From: Heligmosomoides polygyrus polygyrus
Taxonomy: Eukaryota > Nematoda > Chromadorea > Rhabditida > Heligmosomidae
Length of the DNA stretch: 64,000 bases
Direction of reading: 5' to 3'
NCBI GenBank assembly: GCA_947396885.1
Contig: OX377203.1
Span: 25,795,253-25,859,252, forward strand
This document shows, in pieces, positions 22,060 to 30,700 of this stretch. Both the position numbers and the translations under genes were made by a program. Under the pieces are notes generated by a model. It was not told the DNA's origin and ran no database searches. It saw only the letters and a program-made list of their open reading frames with translations. How positions within the stretch are numbered: position 1 is the first letter of the stretch; each line of letters opens with the position of its first letter.

Positions 22060-22109
22060 GGGGCCGGATTCATCAGTGTTACTGCAGTAACTTTGATGAA
22101 TTCGGCTCC
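22060..22109. repeat. 50-bp palindrome inserted in the LINE relic
   Basis: Arms 22060-22082 and 22087-22109 pair at 19 of 23 positions around tgca. The arm end caggggccggattcatca recurs, with one change, at 45922-45939. It interrupts RT homology between the DGNLE block and VDSRVSAFW. Confidence 0.7.
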
Positions 22110-22440
22110 AGATTACCATCAGACGTTACTGCTGATCTCAGGTACTTAAAAACTGCAGTGCTTAAAAGCTCAATGCCGTTGATCCTGAAGGAGGTGGACT
22201 CGTTTAAGCCAGTCGTTAGATACCCGGTCTTCATGACGTTCAGTTTGAGCCCGAACATCTCCAAGCGATGACACCAATCTTGGACCTTTCGCTTGGGCTC
22301 ACGTTTATCTTCGCAAAGTAACAATACGCCATCAGCAAAAATCAACGTCTAAGGCACTGGCTTTTGAAGATCTCATGTGACGGCATCCACGACGACAATA
22401 AACAGGAGTGGGGAAAACGCAGAACCCTGCTGAACTCGAC

Positions 22441-22472
22441 AGAGATATGATGATATGATATGATATGATATT
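22441..22472. repeat. ATGAT-type short tandem repeat
   Basis: Several tandem atgat(at) units lie inside the LINE relic, between the insert-domain and YADD-like blocks. Confidence 0.7.
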
Positions 22473-23731
22473 TAGATTGGGAACTCCAAGAGGTTTCAGC
22501 TGCAGCTTGAGCCCGAATCTTTGGACTGAGTAGAGGATTGGCGCTCACTCTATGAGCGTTTCAGGAACTTCATGATGCCATATGTCGTAGGACGTATACA
22601 TCACTTCGCGCGGTTCGCGATTAAAGGCCTTCAGGCCTTCTTGATGAATAAAGCGAAACTCAGTGGCACGAATTGTTCCATCGACAATTCGCTCAAAGAT
22701 CTTCATGGTCTGCGAAAGCAAGCGAATTGGAGGGTAAGTGGACCACTCCGCAGGACTGCCCTTCTTCTTCCAAACCGGAATCGCTCTACTTTGGTGCACA
22801 CATTCAGGCACTTTCTTCACCTCTATCCTAATTAAACAACTTCACCAACCGGGGTACTAAATTTGGACCTCCACAAATCAGCCGCTTCTGTTTCCTTCAT
22901 GTTGAGCTTTTGGACAGCATCGTAAACTGGAGCAGCTAAAAGAATGGCCAGATATTGAAATGATGCGGTAGAGATTTCCTCAAAATGATCGCCGTATCGC
23001 TTCAATGTTTTCTTGTAGTCCGTAGGAAGATAGCGTTCTCATCATTGATACCAAGAAAAACTGGATAAACTCGGTTTGTCGATGGTAATTCTTAGTAGGT
23101 CGCTACAGACACCACTCACCACTCGAGCTTCTCGTTGGCATCTTCATAAGGAGTGGCTTTTGCACCAGCCACGGTCTTCTTTACAGCTTTTTTGCTTCTT
23201 GTCCGCCAGTAAACAGTAGTCTGCCACTAATCGGTAGTATTTTTGACAACAAAAAAAAAACTCGTGATAGAGCGACTTCTTCTGTCGGACTTTCGCCTCC
23301 ACGTCGTCTATCTACAGGTATGCCAGCATGTCGATCTTGTGTACAAGCTTCGAGACTCCGAAATCAAGCCATGCTGCTTGACGATCCTCGCCGACCACTT
23401 TCTCCGAGTTTCATGGACAGTCGTGACTATCGGTGACCGTGCGCGAGAATATAAAGCTGCTCGTTTCTCTCATCGCCACCACCTGCTTTTTGCTGCACGT
23501 CATCCCTCGACTTGCTTCAACCTTGTAGGGACAACTTTTATTGTGCATCAGGGTTCGATGCAATGGGGACTGCTCCATGTGGCGCGATCTTCGCGCATAA
23601 CGAGTTTGCAATCCTCACCAAAGGCGAGGTCTATCTGGAGGTCATGCGATTCCGCATGCTCAATAATATTCTCCTCATCGGCGTTGTGTGACCTGTACTC
23701 GAAGTCTTTCGTGATGCCTATTTGCCCAATA

Positions 23732-24643
23732 TTAGGGGGGGGGGGGCAAAAGTAATGAGACACCCCATGCCGTGTCCATATATCTCGTGGCTGGAGTCTG
23801 GATTCGTACTTGTTGTATTTGTATGTTTGTATGCTACTTACTGAAGCCCATCTGAAAAGTTATCAATTCCGTCCTTTCCAGAAGCATGCCATTAACTCCA
23901 GCCTGTCTCATGCCGAAACCCCAGTCTGACGAGTCGACCTGTGTCGCGCAAATCTCCCCCAATTCCCAACCCCGAGCATCCTGGGATCAATATTCACGCA
24001 AGATGAGAAGTACGTCTTCTACCTTAACCCTGCCAAGCAGCGAGTCTGGGTGAGGCCTGGTGACCTGTTACCGACCTTCGTTCGGCAAGATGTTCACGGC
24101 GAGGAGCATCTTGGGAGCTTTTGGGTCTGCGCCCATGGATCGGTTTACCGGAGGCTGTTTCCCAAGAGCCCCGCGATGAACTCCAAGGCCATGGTGAACG
24201 AAATGGAGGAGATGGGCCGGCGACTCGCTCTTATTCATTCGCAGCGCTTCAAGAAGGTTCTCCTCTTCGACAACGCCGCACCCCATCGGGAACAAGTAAC
24301 CACGGATAAGCTTGGCCAGCTGGGCTACGTTCACATGCCTCACCCACCGTACTCACTGGACATCTCTCCATGCAACTACCACTACTACTTGAGCCTACAG
24401 GACTTTCTAGTCGGAAGGGACAGAAGAACCCAAGCAGTCCTTGACAACCATATCGAGCAGTTGATCAACACCAGGCTCAAGCAGTTCTGTAAGGATGGGA
24501 TCAGGAAGTTGACTGAGCGATGGCAGCAAGGTCATTGCCCTTAATGGCAAATACATTCCTCAGCATCGTTGAGTTGTAATTGAGTTATAAGGAGATAAAG
24601 ATTTTTTTTCATTTTGTCTCATTACTTTTGCCCCCCCCCCTAA
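23732..24643 (+). mobile_element. mariner-like transposon, 912 bp, complete ends, internally deleted
   Basis: Terminal inverted repeats of about 30 bp lie at 23732-23762 and 24615-24643. Outer ends read TTAGGGGG... with a G run of 12 on one side and 10 on the other, followed by GCAAAAGTAATGAGACA. The element is flanked by TA at 23730-23731 and 24644-24645. The open frame 24050-24544 (+) encodes the C-terminal half of a transposase: VLLFDNAAPHREQ (second catalytic Asp), MPHPPYSLDISPCNYHYYLS and IRKLTERWQQ. The spacing from the second acid to the third site is 34 residues, but the third site is Asn (SPCN) instead of Asp. An out-of-frame FTQDEKYVFYLNP upstream (about 23991) carries the first Asp. 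The DNA-binding N-terminus is missing, so the copy could only move with help from another transposase. Confidence 0.88.
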
Positions 24644-24645
24644 TA

Positions 24646-24705
24646 TTGTCACGAGCGACTACGATAACGTCTTTCGACGCTACTTCTGTTGTTCTACCTA
24701 TATTA
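24646..24705 (-). pseudogene. LINE endonuclease fragment upstream of the mariner insertion
   Basis: The minus strand reads TTEVASKDVIVVARDN and is cut by the mariner after the Asn codon. It fits the GDLNGH-like core block of AP endonucleases of this LINE family. Joined across the insertion it runs straight on into IGQIGITKDFE at 23729. Confidence 0.75.
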
Positions 24706-25190
24706 ATAACTTGTTAGAGGGTTTTAGGTTTTATGGTTTAGCCTTCCATGCAGATCGGACCCTCCTCCCCCTCCTCCCGTTGAAACCTCGTCCTATCTTC
24801 CCTTGACTTGCAGCAGTTCAGCTCCGCTCCTGCACTGCACTGAAATTAACTCCTCCTCGCTCCAGTGATCATCAACGTACCCACATTTAGCGTTATCAAT
24901 CGGGCTCTACTTACCTTAGGGGCTCTTGTCTAGGATTGCATGTGTCTTCCTACCTTCAGAGGTGGGCATTCATTTCTTCAACCGAAATTCAGCGCACTGG
25001 TGGCAGACGTATGTATGCGACTTCAGGTTTCAATTGAACCCTCATCGAGAAGACCTCTGCAAATTACAGTGACGTAGGAGGCGTCTGTTTGGCTCACGCA
25101 ATAATACGCCTTTCATTCGTCCCCATTCTGGGGTGAATGCACTTTTGTCGGGTGTACTTTGGTACAACGCAGAGACAGTGTTCTCCACCG
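24706..25190. other. unassigned stretch
   Basis: C/T-rich block at about 24760-24860. No gene recognised. Confidence 0.4.
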
Positions 25191-25194
25191 TTCT

Positions 25195-25500
25195 TTTCCT
25201 CACCCAGTGGTGTTTCACAGGGTAGTGTCTTGTCACCTTTGCTGTTTCTCCTATATACCTACTAACTTCCTGAAGCTATCACCAGGTTTTTATGGTCAGC
25301 TGCAAAATGTACGCTGACGATGTAAAAGTTTATAGTGAAGTGGACGGAGAAGAGCCTTTTCAAGAAATCCAAGCCGCAATTAATTTTATTGAGAAATGGG
25401 CTACAACTTGGCAGCTTCCTTTGGCCGCAGAGAAATCGCATTGACTTGTCATGCAGACAAAGCATCAGCGCAATTTACCGACTTATAGGGTCAAGGACAC
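25195..25500 (+). pseudogene. CR1/Jockey-like reverse transcriptase fragment
   Basis: The sequence reads SGVSQGSVLSPLLFLLY, then after a stop LPEAITRF, a frameshift, and MYADDVKVYSEVDG with the YADD active site (25310-25351). The downstream block is AAINFIEKWATTWQLPLAAE before a stop at 25441-25443. The QGSVLSPLLF plus YADD...Y..V arrangement is typical of CR1-like or Jockey-like non-LTR elements and differs from the two RTE-like families here. It is a short dead fragment. Confidence 0.75.
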
Positions 25501-25693
25501 AGATCTAACAAGGAAAGGTTCTCAACTCAAGGTGAGCTTTTGCGATGCTATTTTGACAGCGTGTAGGTCTCTGTGAGCGAAGTCCAGAACCACAGTTAGT
25601 TTTTGCTGAGCGCTTTTTTAAAGATCTGAAAAGGAGGTCTGAAGGCATGCGCGCAACTACCATCAACCCCTATAACACCCAAGCAGAGGTCCT

Positions 25694-25770
25694 CGGCGGC
25701 GCAGTTGGTAGGAGCGCCTCCTCATAGGAGCACACCGGCGGGGTTTTCAGTTCGAGTCCGCGTGCTGCCG
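25694..25770 (+). other. tRNA-like pseudogene or third SINE head
   Basis: The 5' tcggcgg pairs with 3' ctgccga like an acceptor stem (one G-T). A-box-like gcgcagttggtaggagc and B-box-like agttcgagtcc are in the right order, and the middle arm ctcctcataggag could expose CAT. The T stem does not pair, so it is probably a decayed tRNA or SINE head and not a working tRNA. Confidence 0.45.
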
Positions 25771-25810
25771 ATGTTTTTGCACATATTAGTTTGTTGTTAT
25801 AAGGCTTTCT

Positions 25811-25902
25811 CGCTTGTTTGGCCTAGACGGGAAATCCGAACCGTGGAACAGGAATCGGGTTCACGCGACAGCTAGCGCTTCATCCGTCAGTGCTACACAT
25901 GA
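25811..25902 (-). mobile_element. SINE-A 5' third
   Basis: Reverse orientation: tttggcctagacgggaaatc, cgaaccgtggaac and cgcgacagctagcgcttcat. Confidence 0.65.
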
Positions 25903-25990
25903 CTATTCAAAATATTAGGCTGTTGCAGAAGTTTTCGCCATTTTCAAGACATCACATTTTTTTCGTTTTACAAAAAAAAAAGCGTTATTT

Positions 25991-26050
25991 TAGACCTGAA
26001 GAAGGGCTTAAGGCCCGAAACGTTGTCAATAATTAATGAACGACTTTGAG
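25991..26050 (+). ncRNA. hammerhead-like motif, copy 1
   Basis: CTGAAGA at 25996-26002, a stem GGGC/GCCC (26004-26007 with 26013-26016), then GAAAC at 26017-26021 and GTTGTC to 26027. CUGANGA-stem II-GAAA is the catalytic core of hammerhead ribozymes. The following AC-GTT-GT could form a two-base-pair stem III before a GUC cleavage triplet, as in the minimal ribozymes of Penelope-like elements. Stem I is not convincing, so activity is uncertain. No Penelope reading frame is seen nearby. Confidence 0.5.
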
Positions 26051-26661
26051 CTTCAAAATTGAGAAAAAAAGCGAAACACGTCAAGAAGCGAAGCAACCGC
26101 CATTATGTTCTATCGCTCTTCTTCACTTTTAAGGCAGACTCCCGATCCCGTCAGCGTAGAAGTTTTCTGCCTTTGATTCGAAAAAGCCAGCCGGCCATCG
26201 TTCTATGTCGTCCTCGTCATCGAACGTTTTCCTTGCATGGCATTGGAGAGGCAGGAAAAGGTGGTGGTCTGCTGGTGCACTACCTTTTCCTCCGAAATGT
26301 GCTTGCCGTCAAAGAGGACTGATTTCTCTAACGGTGATTGTTCGCTGTTGTCATCCTCCTCACAGTCGTAGCTTGTTAAAGCTGCTCAAAACCAATGAGT
26401 CTCTTGCACTTCTTCATGCATATATAAAACGTATGTTACACCTGTTTTAGAGAGCGCCACTTCAGTGTTCAAAAAAGACATTGCTCTTCTGGAGAGCTTA
26501 TGTCACCTTCTATGACAACATATCCAGAGATCCGGACACTGCCAAAGAGCTTTATCACCTTCTCTTCGTAGTCGAAGGAAGATAGTCGACTTGACCATGA
26601 TATTTAAGATTCCTACAAATAGTATTTCAGTAGATCCCATGATATTTTTTGGTGCACCTCT
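26051..26661. other. unassigned stretch
   Basis: Two overlapping + strand frames (26059-26322, 26205-26450) have no known motif and conflict with each other. No gene is called. Confidence 0.4.
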
Positions 26662-26972
26662 GGGCGCGTGGAGCGTAGTGTGCGCGTGGAGCGCAGTCAG
26701 AGGAGGCGCCGGCTGTCGCCTAGACCCGATACCAGGTTCCTGGTTCGGATTTCCCGCTCAGGCCAATCAAGCTTTCTATCCCTCCGGTGTCGGCGAATTG
26801 GTACCAGACTTGTCTGGGAAGGATAGAGCGTTGACCTGCTGACAGCGCTGGCTGGCTACCGCAAGTCATTGTATGGCCAAAGACGCATTCAACTTGCCTC
26901 CACGATATGCCTCCGCGTGGCGCATCCCAAAGAGAATTGGATAACGCCGTCCTTTATCCTTATCCTTATCCT
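26662..26972 (+). mobile_element. SINE-A, near full length with tail
   Basis: The head gggcgcgtggagcg is followed by a second gcgcgtggagcgcagtcag, so the 5' end carries a small tandem duplication. The body matches the reference, and the tail is ccttatccttatcc repeats. Confidence 0.85.
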
Positions 26973-27620
26973 CCCCTGACTACGAAGGAGAGGAAACCTA
27001 GGCATTACCTTACTGTTCCAAAATCACCGACGCGATCAAACTTCCTCACCAATAGATATCTCAAACAGCTGATCTTATTATTAGGTTAGGATGAGAATAT
27101 CGTAAACATGTCCGTGAATTCGTTCAAGTCCTCAAGGCTACATAAGAAGCTGTATTAATTGTGCTGTGTTTAACTTTTTTTATAAGTTTGTGTGACCTAG
27201 TGCTTATTTATGAGACATTACTTATGTAATGCATGACTGTGTTCATGTCTGATAAATAAATAAGTAAATAAATTCCTTTCCTGATTAGAAGAACTATTCA
27301 CTGTGAGAAGCGAGCGCAAAAGGTGTTCAGGACTTATAGGGTGGAGGATCATTTAACATCTCGGCACAGATCTCTGCTTCTAGGGTGCTTCTTCAAACTT
27401 CACTCGGTTAGTGCCACGAATTACCCTCATTTTTACGAGCTCTTTCTGCGAAATATGGTGAGGCTTCGCTGACCATGTGCTGTACTGTCCCCTGCATGTT
27501 GGCCTGAATCGGAAAGGACTGTAGTCATGTGGCGATGTAGTGCAGTAGGCAATGTGCTCCTTTCCCGCTCTAGTTGCACTTGCCTGAATACTGGACGCAG
27601 TTTTATGTCTTTACCAGCGT
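26973..27620. other. unassigned stretch
   Basis: Holds a short AAAT-rich tract near 27253-27275. No gene recognised. Confidence 0.4.
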
Positions 27621-27625
27621 CGGTT

Positions 27626-27757
27626 GCGGGCTTCGCCCGCACCCGACTCTGGCCGGGCGGGCCACGCTAGGCTAGCCGGCTTCGCCGGCGTCGTTGGGGT
27701 GAGCCATGTGGGGTTAGAAACCCAACTCAACCTCGAGCCCGGTGGGGTCAGAAACCC
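27626..27757. repeat. cluster of four short hairpins in two matching pairs
   Basis: gcgggcttcgcccgc (27626-27640) and gccggcttcgccggc (27675-27689) are perfect hairpins with a TTC centre. ggggttagaaaccc (27710-27723) and ggggtcagaaaccc (27744-27757) form a second pair. The block is much more GC-rich than its surroundings and shows no convincing gene on either strand. Confidence 0.7.
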
Positions 27758-28142
27758 AATTGTATAATCGCAAAAAAGGAGTTGACTATCGCCATCCGTT
27801 GTGCTTCCGTCTTTCATTTCAACGATTTCACAACCCAGCTATCTTCTGCCTATGCTCATGAAACAACAACATACATTGCCTACAAAACTCTCTCGACTAG
27901 GTTTCGAGCTGCTTCGAGCCGAAGGATTTCTTTCTCTGAAGAAGGATCTTCAGCGGAACAAATGGAGTCCAAAGCCTGAACCTCTAAGATGAATGAGGTT
28001 TAACTTCGGCGTCAAGCTGCCGAATGGATTTGGTAGCGGGCCCTTTTCTGGAAAGGTATCATAATAATAGGTTGGCGGAAACGTTTCCCGCTAATTTAAC
28101 ATTTTCAAGTTTACTTTCTTTTTTCAATACAATTAATAATTA

Positions 28143-29407
28143 CAGGGTGCGCCATAAATATGGTCACTTTTCCGCGCTTTATTTCTTCTATTTGCTTGTG
28201 AACGTTTTTATGTTCCCATTGTTTCTTCGGATTCTACGTGTCATCTTAACCGTATATAGTGTTTTTTGCATCTCCACACTGCTTCTATCAGAAATGGTAA
28301 AGTCCTGTTGTCAAAGAGGCGCAATCTTGGATCCGAGAAGGGCAGGGTTTTCTGTTCCCAACATCGCTCGTCTGCTGGAGCTGCACAAGATGACAGTCTA
28401 TCGCTGTGTGGAACGTCACTCTCTCGTTGATCGTTCCCGACCTGGCTGCCCGGTATCCGTAGCTACGAACAGTCCTTGAAAAGTCGTGAAAGAACAATTC
28501 AAGTGGAATCCAGACCGCAGCATGAGAAAGATGGCATCCGAGCACAATGTATCGGCTACGACGATGAAATGAGTTGCTAAGAATGAACTTGGACCATTCC
28601 CCTACAAGTTCCGTCAACTGCACGGACAAACGCCTGCACAGGTGGAAGGAATGAGAAAAAAATGTCCAAGACTCCTCGAGCGGCACGACCACTGCATGAC
28701 GCTCTTCACTGATAAGAAACTTTTCTCAATTGAGCAGCATTTTTACCGCCAAAATTCGCGGCTATTGGCTGAAAGTGGTGAGGATGCAGACAACACAACA
28801 GAAACTCTCATGCAGCTTCCTTGATGGTTTGGGCCGGAGTTTGCGCCACAGTACGGGCACGATTGGTTTTCGTTGAAAAAGGAGCAAGGTCAATACCAAT
28901 GTCTACGTGAACGACATTATGATGGAGGAGTTGCTCCCCTAGGCTCAAGAACACTCTGGAAATACAACATGAACCTTTCAACAGAACGGCGCACCCGCTC
29001 ATAAGTCCAAGAAGACTCAGGAGTGGTGCGCAAGGAATCTACCCAACTTCATCCCTATTTCTGAATGGCCGACAAACTCGTAAGATCTGAGTGTTATGGA
29101 TCACTGCGTTGGTTCATCTTAGAGGGTGAAACCTGCGCTAAAAGGCGCACTGCGACTCAAGGATTGAAATCTTCACGCGAAAAAGCATGGAAGGAAATTC
29201 CGCAAGCAACTTTGCGTGCCGCCGTTGAGTCCTAGTCTAAGCGTCTGATAGTTGTCATTCGTTCCAAGTAGGATGGAATTAGATGATATCGATTTTGAGT
29301 GTTAACTAGATTGTTAATAAATTGTTGAGGAAGTTTCGCTATTCCCTGACAAATTCCCCGTGAGTAATTCGCTTTTTATTGAGTGACCATTTTTATGGCG
29401 CACCCTG
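28143..29407 (+). mobile_element. Tc1/mariner-superfamily transposon with TIRs and TA target duplication
   Basis: 25-bp TIRs lie at 28143-28167 and 29383-29407 (24 of 25 identical; outer end CAGGGTGCGCCATAAA), flanked by TA at 28141-28142 and 29408-29409. The + strand between them encodes a decayed transposase: IARLLELHKMTVYRCVERH and VDRSRPGCPVSV (helix-turn-helix part), KWNPDRSMRKMASEHNVSAT, PYKFRQLHGQTPAQ, CMTLFTDKKLFSIEQHFY (first catalytic Asp in FTDKK) and CAKRRTATQGLKSSREKAW near the C-terminus. In-frame stops after SVATNSP, NVSATTMK and later positions make it non-autonomous at best. Confidence 0.88.
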
Positions 29408-29409
29408 TA

Positions 29410-29850
29410 TATGAGCCATCATCATCGACAGTACATTTTCTCTTAACGGGTAGTCCTTGAATACCGCTTCTGCAAAAATCCTCTGGTTTTAAAGAAAAAA
29501 ATCGATGATACAATCTTCTGGGGTGTTTATATCGTCAAGCCTTCTGCCTTGTAAGTGGTTGGATAGCAGATGCCCCAGGACTGCTGAATATGATGGGTGG
29601 GCCACTACGTTCCATCCTAAGTTTGATTATTTTCTAGGTCTCCTTCGCAATGTGTGGAAGAGCGCTGTTGAGGAGAAAGAAGATCTTGTCATGTTTCTTA
29701 CGTGGTGTCGCATCGACGTCATCCAATTGCTTACAGTAGAATTCAGCGGTAACAGCAGAGTTCGCTGGAAGAAACTGCCCGAATGATTGCTTTGCAGTTC
29801 CACCAAAGACTGAGCATTGTTTTACCACATGCGTTGAAACCTGGAGCGGC
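29410..29850 (-). pseudogene. mariner transposase, C-terminal half, decayed
   Basis: Minus-strand frames give MLSLWWNCKAIIRAVS, then EFYCKQLDDVDATPRKKHDK, KIFFLLNSALPHIAKET (in place of the HDNARPH block) and, close to the Tc-like element, LKPEDFCRSGIQGLPVKR with DDDGSYI. The Asp of the second catalytic motif reads Asn or Ser, so it is dead. The N-terminal half is at 30120-30700 on the same strand. Confidence 0.75.
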
Positions 29851-29884
29851 TGTTAAAGAGGCTCTATATTGTTATGGGATATTT

Positions 29885-29975
29885 TAATGAGATCAAAACT
29901 CATACGCGAGGCGGGAGTAACCTTGTGCTTTCCGGAGAGCGATGCTACGCCTCTTGCCATCCGCGCTATTTAACA
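29885..29975 (-). mobile_element. SINE-B inside the mariner relic
   Basis: Reverse orientation: gatcaaaactcatacgcgag, gcgggagtaac (B box region), gagcgatgctacgcc and ccgcgct. Confidence 0.6.
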
Positions 29976-30019
29976 GTACGTAGCATTCGCAGTATGTTCG
30001 AGGGGTATCAGCACTCACT

Positions 30020-30115
30020 CGTGATACAAGGATGAGGTTGTGTAAGGCTTAGCAACGCTGACAGGAAGGCAGAAAGTGCGGGTTCGAGCATCGCCTCGTA
30101 CAAGATTTTTGATAA
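30020..30115 (+). mobile_element. SINE-B inside the mariner relic
   Basis: Forward copy with gttgtgtaaggcttagca, aggcagaaagtgcgggttcg and agcatcgcctcgtacaagat. It forms an opposed pair with the copy at 29885-29975. Confidence 0.65.
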
Positions 30116-30119
30116 ATTA

Positions 30120-30700
30120 GAGCATTCTTTAACAACTGAGCATTATACTCTGGGTATGGAGTTCCTGCTTTGGCGTTGTTATCCCAGATTTTTCATGTCC
30201 TTGCCAATGGCGTCGCCATGTCTGATTTGCGTAAGGAACCGGCTTTTCGTCACCAGAAACAGTAACGCACCAATAAGTTGTCCAACCAAGTGAAATTCAG
30301 ACGTCAAGTCCAAACGCTTATGCCCGCATCCCTCCGTATTTGAAGCTAGTGACCGCCCAGATCAGGAGGTGTCCCTGCGCATCTCCCCATGCCCTTCTAG
30401 TGTGGTGCAGATGAGCAGCTACATACTGTGTCGCGATGGTGCTGGAGTTCCTCCGGAGCTCTCCGGTGTCACGCCAGGGATTCCCTTCATGCTCCAGAAA
30501 GCGCTTGTCATTCACTGCAGCCGGCCGACCGAATCGTGATTTGTCGCTTAAATTAAAGGCGACGTTTTTGAATGTTAGGAACCAAATTTTTGCCGTGTCG
30601 TTGGAGAAGAGACGTGCCAATCGCGCCACACATAGTTCTTATCTCATCGCTTGCGCTGTTGGATTAGTTTCTTAAATTAGTGAAGCCGGATCAGTCGAAC
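30120..30700 (-). pseudogene. mariner transposase, N-terminal half, decayed
   Basis: Minus-strand frames give FKNVAFNLSDKSRFGRPAAV, NDKRFLEHEGNPWRDTGEL, NSSTIATQYVAAHLHHTRRA and, lower down, GDEKPVPYANQTWRRHW followed by GITTPKQELH. This is the mariner helix-turn-helix region and the first catalytic Asp block (usually GDEKW..Y.N..R..QW). It continues into 29850 and below after the two SINE-B insertions. Confidence 0.75.

Larger units (their letters stand above)
21846..23729 (-). pseudogene. RTE-like LINE relic, endonuclease end plus reverse transcriptase, minus strand
   Basis: Read from 23729 downward, fragments follow the order of an AP-endonuclease plus RT protein: IGQIGITKDFEYRSHNADEE and ENIIEHAESHDLQI (endonuclease end), MHNKSCPYKVEASRGM and KKQVVAMRETSSFI, then VEAKVRQKKSLYHE, ATPYEDANEKLE, HRQTEFIQFFLGINDENAIF and DHFEEISTASFQ. 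The RT follows as VPECVHQSRAIPVWKKKGSP, IRLLSQTMKIFERIVDG, FADGVLLLCEDKRE, FGLKLNVMKTGYLTTGLNES, VDSRVSAFWMKWR and CGAECWLAKKEVE (about 21895). Many stops and frameshifts, FADG in place of the usual YADD, and a palindromic insertion at 22060-22109 show it is long dead. The RT portion is the same family as 8113-9021. The 5' portion continues across the inserted mariner to about 24700. Confidence 0.8.

Noticed and set aside
24050..24544. 164-aa frame as a host gene
   Set aside because: It lies between matched TIRs and carries mariner DD34D-type blocks with Asn at the third site; it is transposon-encoded.
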